A stretch of 64,000 bases of DNA from Verrucomicrobiota bacterium. GTDB lineage: Bacteria > Verrucomicrobiota > Verrucomicrobiia > Opitutales > Opitutaceae. The notes under the pieces are model-generated. The model worked only from the letters and a program-made list of their open reading frames with translations, ran no database searches and was not told where the DNA came from. The translations under genes and the position numbers were made by a program. How positions within the stretch are numbered: the stretch's first letter is position 1; each line of letters begins with the position of its first letter. Positions 50,800-59,222 of this stretch are shown here, one piece after another. The stretch is from positions 186,001 through 250,000 of the forward strand of contig JAEKKV010000011.1 in the NCBI GenBank assembly GCA_019510185.1, in the 5' to 3' direction.

Positions 50800-52488
50800 T
50801 CAGCTTTCCACGGATGAGAGACCAAGCTGCTGGTAGGCGGTCCACACGCCGGTGAAAACAAAAAAAATGAAGAAGCCATAGCCCCCGGTAAGGTATCCCT
50901 GAGATATGGCGGGGAACGAAGTCGTATCCACGAGCGCACAAATCAGTATGAGTGCGAAGCAGGATCCGAGCAGGCCGGCGCTGAACAGTCCCCAATAGGG
51001 AATTCGTCGCCGACTTAACACGCGGATCAAGCCGACTGCGGTGCACAAGAGAGCACCGATTCCCAGCCACGGCATTGTTGCGGCGTAAATTCGACCGATG
51101 GGCTTCAGGATGGACAACCGCACATGATCCAAGACGGCCTGTCCGATTAAGGGGGACTTTTCTCCTTCAAGGGATGAAAGCCGCCCGCGGGTGAGATCGG
51201 CAAAAATGAGCAGTCGTACAGGCGGACCGATGCTGGGCTTTGGCGTCACCGCCATGTGTTCAAACGTGAATAGCATCTTGGCGGTATTGCCTGCCGATCT
51301 GATCAAATGGGGGGTGTAGTCCTTGTTCCAAGGCGGGATAAAGCCGGACCGGGCGGGCCCGGCCTCGATCAGGCCTTGGTCACAGGCCGCGTTTACTTCT
51401 TGGGCGATGCGCGCGTAAAACGCCATGGCCTCGGCTCCGGTGCGGGCGTGTCCCGCATAGGCAACCGCATCGCGAAGCGCCCACGGGAACCATCCTCCGG
51501 CAATCTCGTGGTCTTCCGGCGGGAGGCCGAGAAGCGCCTGAGAGTTGGCCGCCCAGTTGAATCCCAATTGCCCTTCCAGGTCGGCACGCAGTTCTGCGAA
51601 CGCCGGACTGATGGCATAGATGCGTTCTCGGGTTTCCCGGGCGACAGGAATGTAAGGCTGCCAATGGGCGGGCGTCACCCGGGTAAGGCTGCCGTAGGCG
51701 TCCTTGAACGCGGCACTTTTAAATTCGCAGGTCGTGAAAACGCCATAGTAATGCCAGTTCAATAAACCGACGGTTGAAAGTCCGGCCCCATACACCGCCA
51801 GCGGTATCATGATGACGACGCCCAGTTTACGCAGACGACTTTGCTCGTGTTTTTTGCGCCAGATCTGCCACGCGGTGGCCGCCCAGGGGAGCAGCAGTGC
51901 GGGAGCGATCCAAATACTGTCCTCCCGCGTGAGGGAGAGGGCTGACAGGGCACCGCCCAGCAGGAGTGCCCATGGGATGAGTTTTCGGGGGGACCATTCC
52001 CGGCGGCCATGGAGTGCGAGCAGCCCGGCCAGGATCATCAAAGACAGGGCTGGCGTCAGGTTTTGCCGTAGCACGCGGGTATGTATGCCCGAATCGTAGG
52101 TCACGGGGTTGAACAGCAGCGCGGTAAAAAGCCCCAACTGAAGAAAAAAGACCGGCGACCAAGGGCGTAGGGCGCGGATAACCACCCAGCAGGCCAAGGC
52201 ATATAGCAGATGCTGGGCGATGAAAAGCGGCACGCTGAGCACAAACGAAAGGGCGGTGAACATCGAGAAGAACGGACCCTTGGCCAAAGTCATTTGGCTG
52301 TAATGTCCGAGCCACTCGCCCCGAAGCATGCTCCCAGTCATCTGCAAAAACAGACGATCATCATGGCCCGCCGGACCGATCGCCTGGATGGTTTGGGCGC
52401 CCACCAGCCAGAGCTTGAATAAAACCAGGACGACCATCGCCATCCCGAGCAGTCGCTGCGGTCGGGCGGCGTTGTTGATGGGATTCAT
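50800..52488 (-). CDS. Large polytopic membrane protein, probable GT-C-type transferase
   Basis: A 562-residue protein with about ten to twelve membrane helices. After the first helix (residues ~12-32) comes a loop with GPAGHDDRLFLQMTGSML. The acidic Asp pair in the first extracytoplasmic loop (HDDRLF) is a common feature of GT-C glycosyltransferases, which use polyprenyl-phosphate sugars. A large soluble loop occupies about residues 240-400. I do not recognise a named family. The start overlaps the stop of the upstream polyprenyl-sugar synthase-like GT2 by four bases, a classic pairing of donor synthase and membrane transferase. By eye, base composition is less GC-rich than the flanking genes. 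Confidence 0.7.
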   Translation of the reverse strand: MNPINNAARPQRLLGMAMVVLVLFKLWLVGAQTIQAIGPAGHDDRLFLQMTGSMLRGEWLGHYSQMTLAKGPFFSMFTALSFVLSVPLFIAQHLLYALACWVVIRALRPWSPVFFLQLGLFTALLFNPVTYDSGIHTRVLRQNLTPALSLMILAGLLALHGRREWSPRKLIPWALLLGGALSALSLTREDSIWIAPALLLPWAATAWQIWRKKHEQSRLRKLGVVIMIPLAVYGAGLSTVGLLNWHYYGVFTTCEFKSAAFKDAYGSLTRVTPAHWQPYIPVARETRERIYAISPAFAELRADLEGQLGFNWAANSQALLGLPPEDHEIAGGWFPWALRDAVAYAGHARTGAEAMAFYARIAQEVNAACDQGLIEAGPARSGFIPPWNKDYTPHLIRSAGNTAKMLFTFEHMAVTPKPSIGPPVRLLIFADLTRGRLSSLEGEKSPLIGQAVLDHVRLSILKPIGRIYAATMPWLGIGALLCTAVGLIRVLSRRRIPYWGLFSAGLLGSCFALILICALVDTTSFPAISQGYLTGGYGFFIFFVFTGVWTAYQQLGLSSVES

Positions 52489-53639
52489 TTGGAAAGTTTC
52501 AGCCCGAGTATGCCCAGGAAGCAGCTGCCCAGGACGGTCTGGCAACCCAACGCGAGTAACAATCCGCCGGGGATTACCCATCGCAGGGTTTCAGCCGGAG
52601 ACAAGGGGCCGAATTGGTGTGCGTTCCATTGGAGGACGGCTCCCAGCGAAAGGCCCAGGCCTGCGCTCACCATGAGCGCGCCCAGAATCAAGCCTGCTTC
52701 CAAGGTGATCCACCTCATGGCGCGTTCGAATGCCGGCTCGCGAGGCCGCAGTCCGCTTCGAATGGCGAATACCTTGGTCAGAATCGCAAATTGAACGGAT
52801 TGAAAGCCGATGAGCACGGCGATCGCGCAAAACAAAAGCGTGTGGACGTCGAGGGTCAGTCGTCCCAGCGCCACGGGCCCCGGGAGGATTAACCCCCCCA
52901 GGACGGTGCCGGCGGCCATCAGCGCAAAGCCGGGATGGAGAAAAAGCCAGCGCGGGCTGAACAGCAGCATGAAACGCAGGTGGCGCCAGCCGTCGCGCCA
53001 CGGGCGCAGGTGCGGGGGGCGGTTGCGCCCGTCCGGGCTCAGGGTGGTTGGGATTTCACCGATACGAAGGTTCAGCAAGGTGGCGCGGATGACCATTTCC
53101 GAAGCGAACTCCATTCCTCCCGTGCGTAGATCCATCCGATCGAAAGCCTCTTTGCGAAACGCGCGCAGGCCGCAGTGGAAGTCGCCTACTGGGCAGGAAA
53201 ACAAGATGCGCCCGATTGTGGTGAGCAAAGGGTTCCCGATGTAGCGATTTTTCCAAGGCATGGCCCTTGGTTTGATTCCCCCCTTGAAGCGGTTTCCCAT
53301 CACGAGGTCGTAACCTTCGTCGAGGAGCGCGACAAAGCGGCCCGCGTGACCGAAGTCATAACTGCAATCCGCATCTCCCATGAGCACGTAGGGGGCGCGT
53401 GCGGCCGAGATGCCGGCTTGGAGCGCATAGCCGTAGCCGCGTTGCTCGACGGGGATCACCCGGGCGCCATGCGCCAGGGCGATTTCGCGGGATCCATCGG
53501 TGCTGCCGTTGTCGGCTACGATGATTTCGCCGCTGAGATGAGCGTCCTCCAATGCCTGCCGGGCCTGGACGATGCACTTGGAGAGGGTCAATGCTTCGTT
53601 CAGGCAGGGCAAAACAATGGAAAGCTGCGGAGGACGCAT
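52485..53639 (-). CDS. Polyprenyl-phosphate sugar synthase-like GT2 with C-terminal helices
   Basis: A 384-residue GT-A protein of the dolichol-P-glucose/GtrB type. The catalytic part (residues 1-~230) has SIVLPCLNEALTLSKCIVQA, IIVADNGSTDGSREIA, YVLMGDADCSYDF and HCGLRAFRKEAFDRM. Four C-terminal membrane helices follow (~235-380), as in GtrB. It likely transfers a sugar from UDP or GDP to a lipid carrier for use across the membrane. Translationally coupled (ATGA) to the downstream polytopic protein. The ATG at 53639 puts the first catalytic strand at the usual distance; the upstream extension in frame is unrelated. It is divergent from the methyltransferase gene. Confidence 0.9.
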   Translation of the reverse strand: MRPPQLSIVLPCLNEALTLSKCIVQARQALEDAHLSGEIIVADNGSTDGSREIALAHGARVIPVEQRGYGYALQAGISAARAPYVLMGDADCSYDFGHAGRFVALLDEGYDLVMGNRFKGGIKPRAMPWKNRYIGNPLLTTIGRILFSCPVGDFHCGLRAFRKEAFDRMDLRTGGMEFASEMVIRATLLNLRIGEIPTTLSPDGRNRPPHLRPWRDGWRHLRFMLLFSPRWLFLHPGFALMAAGTVLGGLILPGPVALGRLTLDVHTLLFCAIAVLIGFQSVQFAILTKVFAIRSGLRPREPAFERAMRWITLEAGLILGALMVSAGLGLSLGAVLQWNAHQFGPLSPAETLRWVIPGGLLLALGCQTVLGSCFLGILGLKLSK

Positions 53640-53801
53640 GATCGGGAGGGAGAGGGAGGAGGTTGCGATGCGCGACGGGTGCAGTGAGTAGGAGCAAAAA
53701 ACCCGAAGGATCAATCCTGCCCAACTATCTGCTGGATATCATCGCCGAATTCACGTGGCTTCTGCGCGGCTACACCACTATCCCACCAACCCATATTAAA
53801 A

Positions 53802-54380
53802 ATGAAGCACTTGGATCGGATTTTGCAGTACTCACGGATGCGGCGAGCCGCGAGGCATCTGGGCTCAAACATTCGAGTAATCGATATCGGGGCCCATCAG
53901 GGCCAGTTGTTTCATCATATGGGATCGCGTTTGCGGGCGGGGTTCGGAATCGAACCGCTGCTTTCCGAACGCAAGCAGGGTAAGTCCTACACGCTTGAAC
54001 CCGGCTTTTTTCCGAAAACCCGTCCTGATACGGGTGATTGGGACGCCATTACCCTGTTGGCCGTTCTTGAGCATATACCTCGCGAGCAGCACGCCGCGTT
54101 GACGAATGCCTGTCACGAACTGTTGAAAGCCGGCGGTCGGGTGATAATCACGGTGCCATCCCCTTTTGTGGATCATATTCTGCGTATCTTAAAAACGTTT
54201 CGCTTGATCGATGGCATGTCATTGGAGGAGCACTTCGGGTTTGATCCAAAAGATACGGTCGGGATTTTTGCCGAACCCCGATTCAGGCTGATCAGGCACG
54301 AGCGTTTTCAGTTTGGATTGAACAACCTATACGTGTTCGAGAAGCGGCCGCCGGCCATGGACGTGCGGGCGGTGGTTTAG
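53802..54380 (+). CDS. SAM-dependent methyltransferase (class I), low G+C
   Basis: A 192-residue class I methyltransferase. Motif I is VIDIGAHQGQLFHHMG at residues ~26-41. The acidic and post-motif regions are GFGIEPLL and WDAITLLAVLEHIPREQHA, and the later strand is AGGRVIITVPSPFVDHIL. It resembles the small methyltransferases of surface-glycan clusters, such as those capping O-antigen. It stands alone on the plus strand between two minus-strand operons, and its base composition is clearly lower in G+C than its neighbours (28 and 31 G+C of 60 in lines 54181 and 54241, against 42 of 60 in line 57001). A recent acquisition is likely. Its substrate is unknown. Confidence 0.85.
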   Translation: MKHLDRILQYSRMRRAARHLGSNIRVIDIGAHQGQLFHHMGSRLRAGFGIEPLLSERKQGKSYTLEPGFFPKTRPDTGDWDAITLLAVLEHIPREQHAALTNACHELLKAGGRVIITVPSPFVDHILRILKTFRLIDGMSLEEHFGFDPKDTVGIFAEPRFRLIRHERFQFGLNNLYVFEKRPPAMDVRAVV

Positions 54381-54390
54381 TATCCTCCCT

Positions 54391-55503
54391 TCATTCGACG
54401 TGTTCGTGATAGGCGAACAGGTCGGCGAACGCGCGCACCGGCAGGCCGTGTCGGCGGGCGAAGGCGCATACGGAGTAATGGTCGGTATAGGCGATGTCTT
54501 GCCAATCACGACATGAGGTTTCGTGGATCGAGGCGCCATGCAGCTCGATCCAGCGACGTGATCCGGGGTCTTCTTCATGGCGTGCTCCGCGTCGGTAGAG
54601 ATCGGCCGGAACGAGGTAACAACACCCGACCGAATCGAGATCATAGACGGGGCCGGGTTGCTGAAAATAAGGCGGCTGGAGGCTGGCCCATCGGCCTTTT
54701 TCCACAAACCCGGCGGTATCGAAGAAGCGCGGGCCACCGGTCGGGGCGGCCACATGGGCCATGAACACCATGGGGGCGGCGATGCCTCCCTCGGCCCGGC
54801 GGATGAGCGTGGTGATCAATCCGGCGGGATAATCGATCAGATCGAGGTCGGCCCAAAAAACCCAGCGCTCATCGCGCAGATGAGATTCGATCATTGCCTG
54901 GCGAATCGCGGCGAGCGCGGCGATTCGCCAGGGGTGTTCATCGCGGGACGCGGCTTTGCCGCGTTCGTCAAAGACGATGCGGGACCGCGCAGGGAGGCCT
55001 GTTAAGGCGCGTTCAGCCAGCGCCCGCGCATGATCAACGACATGCGCCGCCGTGCCTGGCTTGACCGGGATCAGCACCAACACCGAGTCGGCCGCATCGG
55101 GCAGGGCGGCCCACGCTCGCCGGTTCCGCCATGCCGTGAACCAGCCGCGCAGGCCGGTTGGATGGGATGGCCATGATTTCACCGTCACCCACTGCTTGAA
55201 CAGCGGGATGATTTCGCCGGATGCGGTCTCCGCTTCGATTATCAAGGGGTGGCACCCAGGCTCGCAGGCGAGTTGCACCGTGAATCCCACGTTGTCGGCC
55301 GGCGGGGGCGCGGGATGGAAACACTTGACGACGTCGGGACGATTTACCGGTGTGCAGAGCGCGCTCACCGGGCCAAGCGTGACGCGAACATGCGTGGCGG
55401 GATACCCCCGCGCGTCGATGAACCAGCCCGAAGCGACTACCGGCGAGTGGACCACCTGGGTTGAAGGAGACGCAGGGACGTCAATGTGAAACCGGTGCGT
55501 CAT
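54391..55503 (-). CDS. Putative transferase resembling Anp1/Mnn9, with shared N-terminal domain
   Basis: A 370-residue protein of unproven function. Residues ~15-110 form a beta-rich domain (VVASGWFIDARGYPATHVRV) that also starts the neighbouring glycosyltransferase gene. The C-terminal part (~138-370) has a GT-A-like layout: VLVLIPVKPGTAAHVVDHA, an Arg/Ala helix, then RWVFWADLDLIDYPAGLI with a DxD metal-type motif. The pattern recalls eukaryotic Anp1/Mnn9/Van1 mannosyltransferases (GT62). I base this on motif order only. HGASIHETSCRDWQDIAY near the end could hold the catalytic acid residues. Last gene of the 62.0-54.4 kb operon, 60 bases after the GT2-GT2 gene. Confidence 0.6.
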   Translation of the reverse strand: MTHRFHIDVPASPSTQVVHSPVVASGWFIDARGYPATHVRVTLGPVSALCTPVNRPDVVKCFHPAPPPADNVGFTVQLACEPGCHPLIIEAETASGEIIPLFKQWVTVKSWPSHPTGLRGWFTAWRNRRAWAALPDAADSVLVLIPVKPGTAAHVVDHARALAERALTGLPARSRIVFDERGKAASRDEHPWRIAALAAIRQAMIESHLRDERWVFWADLDLIDYPAGLITTLIRRAEGGIAAPMVFMAHVAAPTGGPRFFDTAGFVEKGRWASLQPPYFQQPGPVYDLDSVGCCYLVPADLYRRGARHEEDPGSRRWIELHGASIHETSCRDWQDIAYTDHYSVCAFARRHGLPVRAFADLFAYHEHVE

Positions 55504-55563
55504 GAAAAGGGGGAGTTGTGTGGCCGTCCGCGCCTTGGACGAAGTCGGATGTGCGATGGATGA

Positions 55564-57642
55564 TCAGGAGCCGAGCATTCGCGGACCGGGATGGGCGGCC
55601 GGGTGTTCGGGGATGCGCGTGAACTCGCAAGCCGTCGGTGGTGGCTGGCTGTCGAAGCGGGGCGCGGTTCGGCAGGCCGCTGCAAAATCCTCGGTCACGA
55701 GCGTGAGGTTGGGGTTGTAGGCCGGATCGTTGTCGAGCAGCGGTCCCCACGTGCGGCGCATGTAGGCGCACTCGCGTTCGTGGATCGCCTTTTTGGCGGG
55801 CGTGTCGTCGGCGCCTCGGGAGGCGGATTCGTAGTGGTAAAATTCGGCGAAGGGGGTCCACACATTGCGATATCCGGCGGCTCCCAGACGCAGGCAGAAA
55901 TCAACGTCGTTGTAGGCGACGGCGAGGTGCTCCTCGTCGAAGCCGCCCGCTTGGAGAAAAACTTCGCGGCGCACGAGCAGGCAGGCGGCGGTGACCGCGC
56001 TGTAGTTTTGCGCCACACGCAGGCGGTTGCGCATGCCGGTGTGCCCGCGCGGGAAAAACTTGAAGGCATGTCCGGCGACGCCTTCGACGAGCTTGGGGCC
56101 GGCGAGGCCTAGCACGACGCCGGCGTGTTGCACGCGGTCGTCGGGGAAATACAGCATCGCGCCGACTGCGCCGACTTCGGGGCGGATGGCGTGCGACACC
56201 ATCTCCTCCAGCCAGTCGGGGGTGATCAGCTTGAGATCATTGTTGAGAAATCCGAGCACTTCGCCGGTGGCGTGGGCAACCGCACGATTGTTGAGAGCCG
56301 AGTAGTTGAAGGGGCCGTCGTCGCGCAGGATTTTGACGCCGCGGTTCCCGAGGTTTTCCAGGTAGGCGAGCGTCGCGGGGTCATCGGAACCGTTGTCGAT
56401 GACGAGGATTTCGAAATCGGGGTACCGCGTGGATTCGAGGATGGATTCGACGCATGTGCGCAGCAGCGAGACGCGATTGCGGGTGGGGATTATAAGGGAG
56501 ACTCGCGGAGGAGTGGCGGGCAATTTGCGCCGCACCCGCCAGTGTCCGCCCCGCACGGGCAAGACTTCGGCTTCGATGCCGGACCGCGCAAGGTGGTCGC
56601 GCAGTACCTGGCGGGCGGCGGCGATGGCGTAAGATTTGTGGCTTTGCTTGCGAGCGGTGGAGCCGGGAATCGCGCGCCAATGATAAAGAATCTGCGGGAT
56701 GTGCAGGATGGCGTTTGCCGGCACATGGCTGGTCGTGCGCAGGGCCAGGTCCCAATCCTGCGCGCCTTCGCAGCCGATGCGAAAGCCGCCCAGTTCGCGA
56801 ATCAGGGATGTGCGGTAAACGGCGAGGTGGGCGAAGTAGTTTTGCGCGAGCAGCAGATCGGGGTTCCACTCGGGTTTGAAGTAGGGGGAGCTGCATTGGC
56901 CGTGGGGGTCGATCTTGTCTTCGTCCGAGTAGATGATCTGCGCGGCGGGGCGGCCCTCCAAGGCGCGGGCGACTTCGGCGAGCGCATGCGGAGCGAGTTC
57001 GTCGTCGTGATCGAGCAGCGCGGTGAACTCGCCCGCGGCCAGCTCCAGCGCGGAGTTGGATGCGGCGGAGATGTGGCCGTTGACGGGGCGACGGATGATT
57101 TTGATGCGCGCATCGCGGGACGCGTAGTCCTTCAGAATCCGACGGACATGAGCGGCGGTGGACGCATCGTCGGCGATGCAGAGCTCCCAGTGCGCGTAGG
57201 TTTGTTCGCGCACGCTGTCGATGGCGCGACGCAGCCAGCGTTCGGGCGTGTTATGCACCGGCATGAGAACGGAGATCAGGGGCCCTTTGGCCGGAGGCGG
57301 ACGGGGCGGGTTGGCGCGGGCGTTTTCATCCACCCACAGCGCATGCTTGGTCGCGGCGCGTTCCCGCGCATAAACGCAAACGAGCCTGCGGCCTATCACC
57401 CGGTGATCTCCGTCTTCCGTCTCGGCCTCGATCACGAGGTGTTTGAGTCCGGGTTTGGTCCTGAATGTCGCGATGAAATCGTGGGGAGTCCGGCCTGGAA
57501 TGCAGGCGATTACGCGGCTACCCAGTCGCAACCGGATTTGCCGGGCTGCGCGGCCTTGTGCGTCAAGAAACCAGCCTGCGACGGTCACCGAGGATCGGCT
57601 GAAACTGATCCATGAGGAGGGCGTCTCAACACGATAGTTCAT
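55564..57642 (-). CDS. Double GT2 glycosyltransferase with N-terminal beta domain
   Basis: A 692-residue protein in three parts. Residues ~10-110 are a beta-rich domain (VTVAGWFLDAQGRAARQIRL) similar to the one in the next gene. Residues ~130-380 form a first GT-A domain: LISVLMPVHNTPERWLRRAI, IADDASTAAHVRRIL and FTALLDHDDELAPHAL. Residues ~405-690 form a second: VSLIIPTRNRVSLLRTCVES, ILVIDNGSDDPATLAYL and VLGFLNNDLKLITPDWLEEM. Tandem GT2 proteins of this kind build rhamnan or O-antigen chains. It lies 94 bases downstream of the Wzt-like ATPase. The chosen ATG at 57642 directly precedes the beta domain. It may add two alternating linkages. Confidence 0.9.
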   Translation of the reverse strand: MNYRVETPSSWISFSRSSVTVAGWFLDAQGRAARQIRLRLGSRVIACIPGRTPHDFIATFRTKPGLKHLVIEAETEDGDHRVIGRRLVCVYARERAATKHALWVDENARANPPRPPPAKGPLISVLMPVHNTPERWLRRAIDSVREQTYAHWELCIADDASTAAHVRRILKDYASRDARIKIIRRPVNGHISAASNSALELAAGEFTALLDHDDELAPHALAEVARALEGRPAAQIIYSDEDKIDPHGQCSSPYFKPEWNPDLLLAQNYFAHLAVYRTSLIRELGGFRIGCEGAQDWDLALRTTSHVPANAILHIPQILYHWRAIPGSTARKQSHKSYAIAAARQVLRDHLARSGIEAEVLPVRGGHWRVRRKLPATPPRVSLIIPTRNRVSLLRTCVESILESTRYPDFEILVIDNGSDDPATLAYLENLGNRGVKILRDDGPFNYSALNNRAVAHATGEVLGFLNNDLKLITPDWLEEMVSHAIRPEVGAVGAMLYFPDDRVQHAGVVLGLAGPKLVEGVAGHAFKFFPRGHTGMRNRLRVAQNYSAVTAACLLVRREVFLQAGGFDEEHLAVAYNDVDFCLRLGAAGYRNVWTPFAEFYHYESASRGADDTPAKKAIHERECAYMRRTWGPLLDNDPAYNPNLTLVTEDFAAACRTAPRFDSQPPPTACEFTRIPEHPAAHPGPRMLGS

Positions 57643-57736
57643 GATGCGAGTTCGCAATGTGCGTTGCGCGAGACGGCGTGGCGCGGGATCTGAGGCGCGC
57701 GCCCGGCCTTTTGCGCGCATCGCTTGTTTCCGTTTA

Positions 57737-58447
57737 TCATAAAAAGCGCCGGCTGTTTTCGTAGCGGTCGCAGACGTCCTCGGGAGAACCGTCGGCGAGG
57801 ATGTCGCCACGATTCATCCATACGGCGCGGTTGCACACCTGGGCGATGGTGCGGGCGTCGTGCGAGATCAGCACCACGGTTTTGTCGGCGCGGAATTTTT
57901 CCCGGATGGCCGCCTGCGATTTGATCTGGAACGCGTGGTCACCCACGCCGAGTACTTCGTCGATGAGAAAGACGTCGGGGTCGGTTTGCAGCGCGATCGA
58001 GAATCCCAGGCGCGCATTCATGCCCGACGAGTAGGTGTTGACCGGAGCGTGGAAGGCCTCGCCGAGCTCGGAAAAATCCAGGATTTCATTCAGTCGGCTC
58101 TCCATGTGACGGCGGCTTTTGCCCATGAACAGACCGCTTAAAATCGCGTTTTCCGCGCCGGACAAATGACCCTCGAATCCCACGCCCAGCGCGAGGAGTT
58201 GCACATGCATCCGGTTGTGCGCGTAACGAACAACGCCTTCGTCCGCCGCGATGATGCCGGCGAGCAGGCGCAGGAGCGTGCTTTTGCCGCAGCCGTTGCG
58301 GCCCACGATGCCCAGTTTCTCCCCGCGCCGGATCTCGAGGCTCAGTCCGCGCAGCGCCCACGGCGCCTCGCGCGCGGCCGAGCCCTTGGGGCGTCCACCG
58401 CGGTAATACACGCCGGCGTCTTCCAGTTTTATCAACGCGTCAGACAT
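57737..58447 (-). CDS. wzt: Polysaccharide ABC exporter ATPase (Wzt/TagH-like)
   Basis: A 236-residue ATPase driving export of a finished glycan from the cytosol. Walker A is VGRNGCGKSTLL, the Q-loop is the VQLLALGVGFEGHLSGAENA region typical of Wzt, the signature is TYSSGMNARLGF (SSGM for LSGGQ), and Walker B is DVFLIDEVLGVGDHAF. It ends shortly after the nucleotide-binding domain, so the C-terminal carbohydrate-recognition domain of E. coli O9a-type Wzt is absent. Chain-length control would then not need a terminal modification recognised by Wzt. It overlaps the permease gene by eight bases. Confidence 0.93.
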   Translation of the reverse strand: MSDALIKLEDAGVYYRGGRPKGSAAREAPWALRGLSLEIRRGEKLGIVGRNGCGKSTLLRLLAGIIAADEGVVRYAHNRMHVQLLALGVGFEGHLSGAENAILSGLFMGKSRRHMESRLNEILDFSELGEAFHAPVNTYSSGMNARLGFSIALQTDPDVFLIDEVLGVGDHAFQIKSQAAIREKFRADKTVVLISHDARTIAQVCNRAVWMNRGDILADGSPEDVCDRYENSRRFL

Positions 58448-59210
58448 TGGTGAGTTTCAATAGTCGTTTATCGAAATAGGCCTGGATCAAACTTCCCGTC
58501 AGCAGCAGCGCTCCGGCGGTGGCAGCCACGGTGCCCAATTGCGGAAAATCGGGCGCGCGCCCGCCGAGGATCACGGCGCGGTAGGATTCGATGAGCACCG
58601 CCATGGGATTGGCGTAAAAGTAGGGCAACAGATGCGCGGGCACGCGTTCGGCCGTGAAGAAGATGCCCGAGACGAAAAAGAGCAGGCGGAAGAGGGATTG
58701 GAGCAGCAGGTGCAGGTCCGAAACCAACGTGACGCCGATCGAGACTATCAGCGAAAGCCCGATGATCAGGGCAAGTTGCAGCCCGAGCAAAACGGGCAGC
58801 CACAGCAGGGTGGGACCGGGCTGGAAGCCGGCCGAGAAACACGCCGCCAGCACGATGACGAACGCGAAGGCGAAGCGGATGGTGTTGGCCCCGATGTCCA
58901 CCAGCGGGAACAGGTATTTGGGCAACGGGACTTGTTGATGAACGTGGAACTTGGCGGCGATGGAGCCCGCGCTGAGCATGACCGAGCCCTCCAGCCACTG
59001 CCAGGTGATCATCCCCAACAGGATGGTCATGAGCGCCGAAGCGCCCTTTTGGCCGGTGAGGTGCGACATGGCGAAATACAGGACACCGGTGCTCATCAAC
59101 GGTTCGAGCAGGAACCAGACGTAGCCCAGGTAGTTCTTTCGCGCCTCCGATTTCAGGCCGGCGAGCGTGCGGTAATAGATGATGTCCTTGTAACGAAAGA
59201 GGCTGCGCAT
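58440..59210 (-). CDS. wzm: Polysaccharide ABC exporter permease (Wzm-like)
   Basis: A 256-residue ABC-2 type permease with six membrane helices. The N-terminus is cytosolic and amphipathic (YRTLAGLKSEARKNYLGYVW), followed by LLEPLMSTGVLYFAMSHL. The large-loop GSVMLSAGSIAAKFHVHQQV and the FLFFVSGIFFTAERVP-like region (FVSGIFFTAERVPAHLLPYF) are typical of Wzm/TagG. YFYANPMAVLIESYRAVILG is the usual gate segment. It forms the channel with the downstream Wzt-like ATPase. It starts 12 bases after rmlA, placing a rhamnose-type precursor pathway and the exporter in one operon. Confidence 0.93.
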   Translation of the reverse strand: MRSLFRYKDIIYYRTLAGLKSEARKNYLGYVWFLLEPLMSTGVLYFAMSHLTGQKGASALMTILLGMITWQWLEGSVMLSAGSIAAKFHVHQQVPLPKYLFPLVDIGANTIRFAFAFVIVLAACFSAGFQPGPTLLWLPVLLGLQLALIIGLSLIVSIGVTLVSDLHLLLQSLFRLLFFVSGIFFTAERVPAHLLPYFYANPMAVLIESYRAVILGGRAPDFPQLGTVAATAGALLLTGSLIQAYFDKRLLKLTNV

Positions 59211-59222
59211 GGCGGGCCGTGG

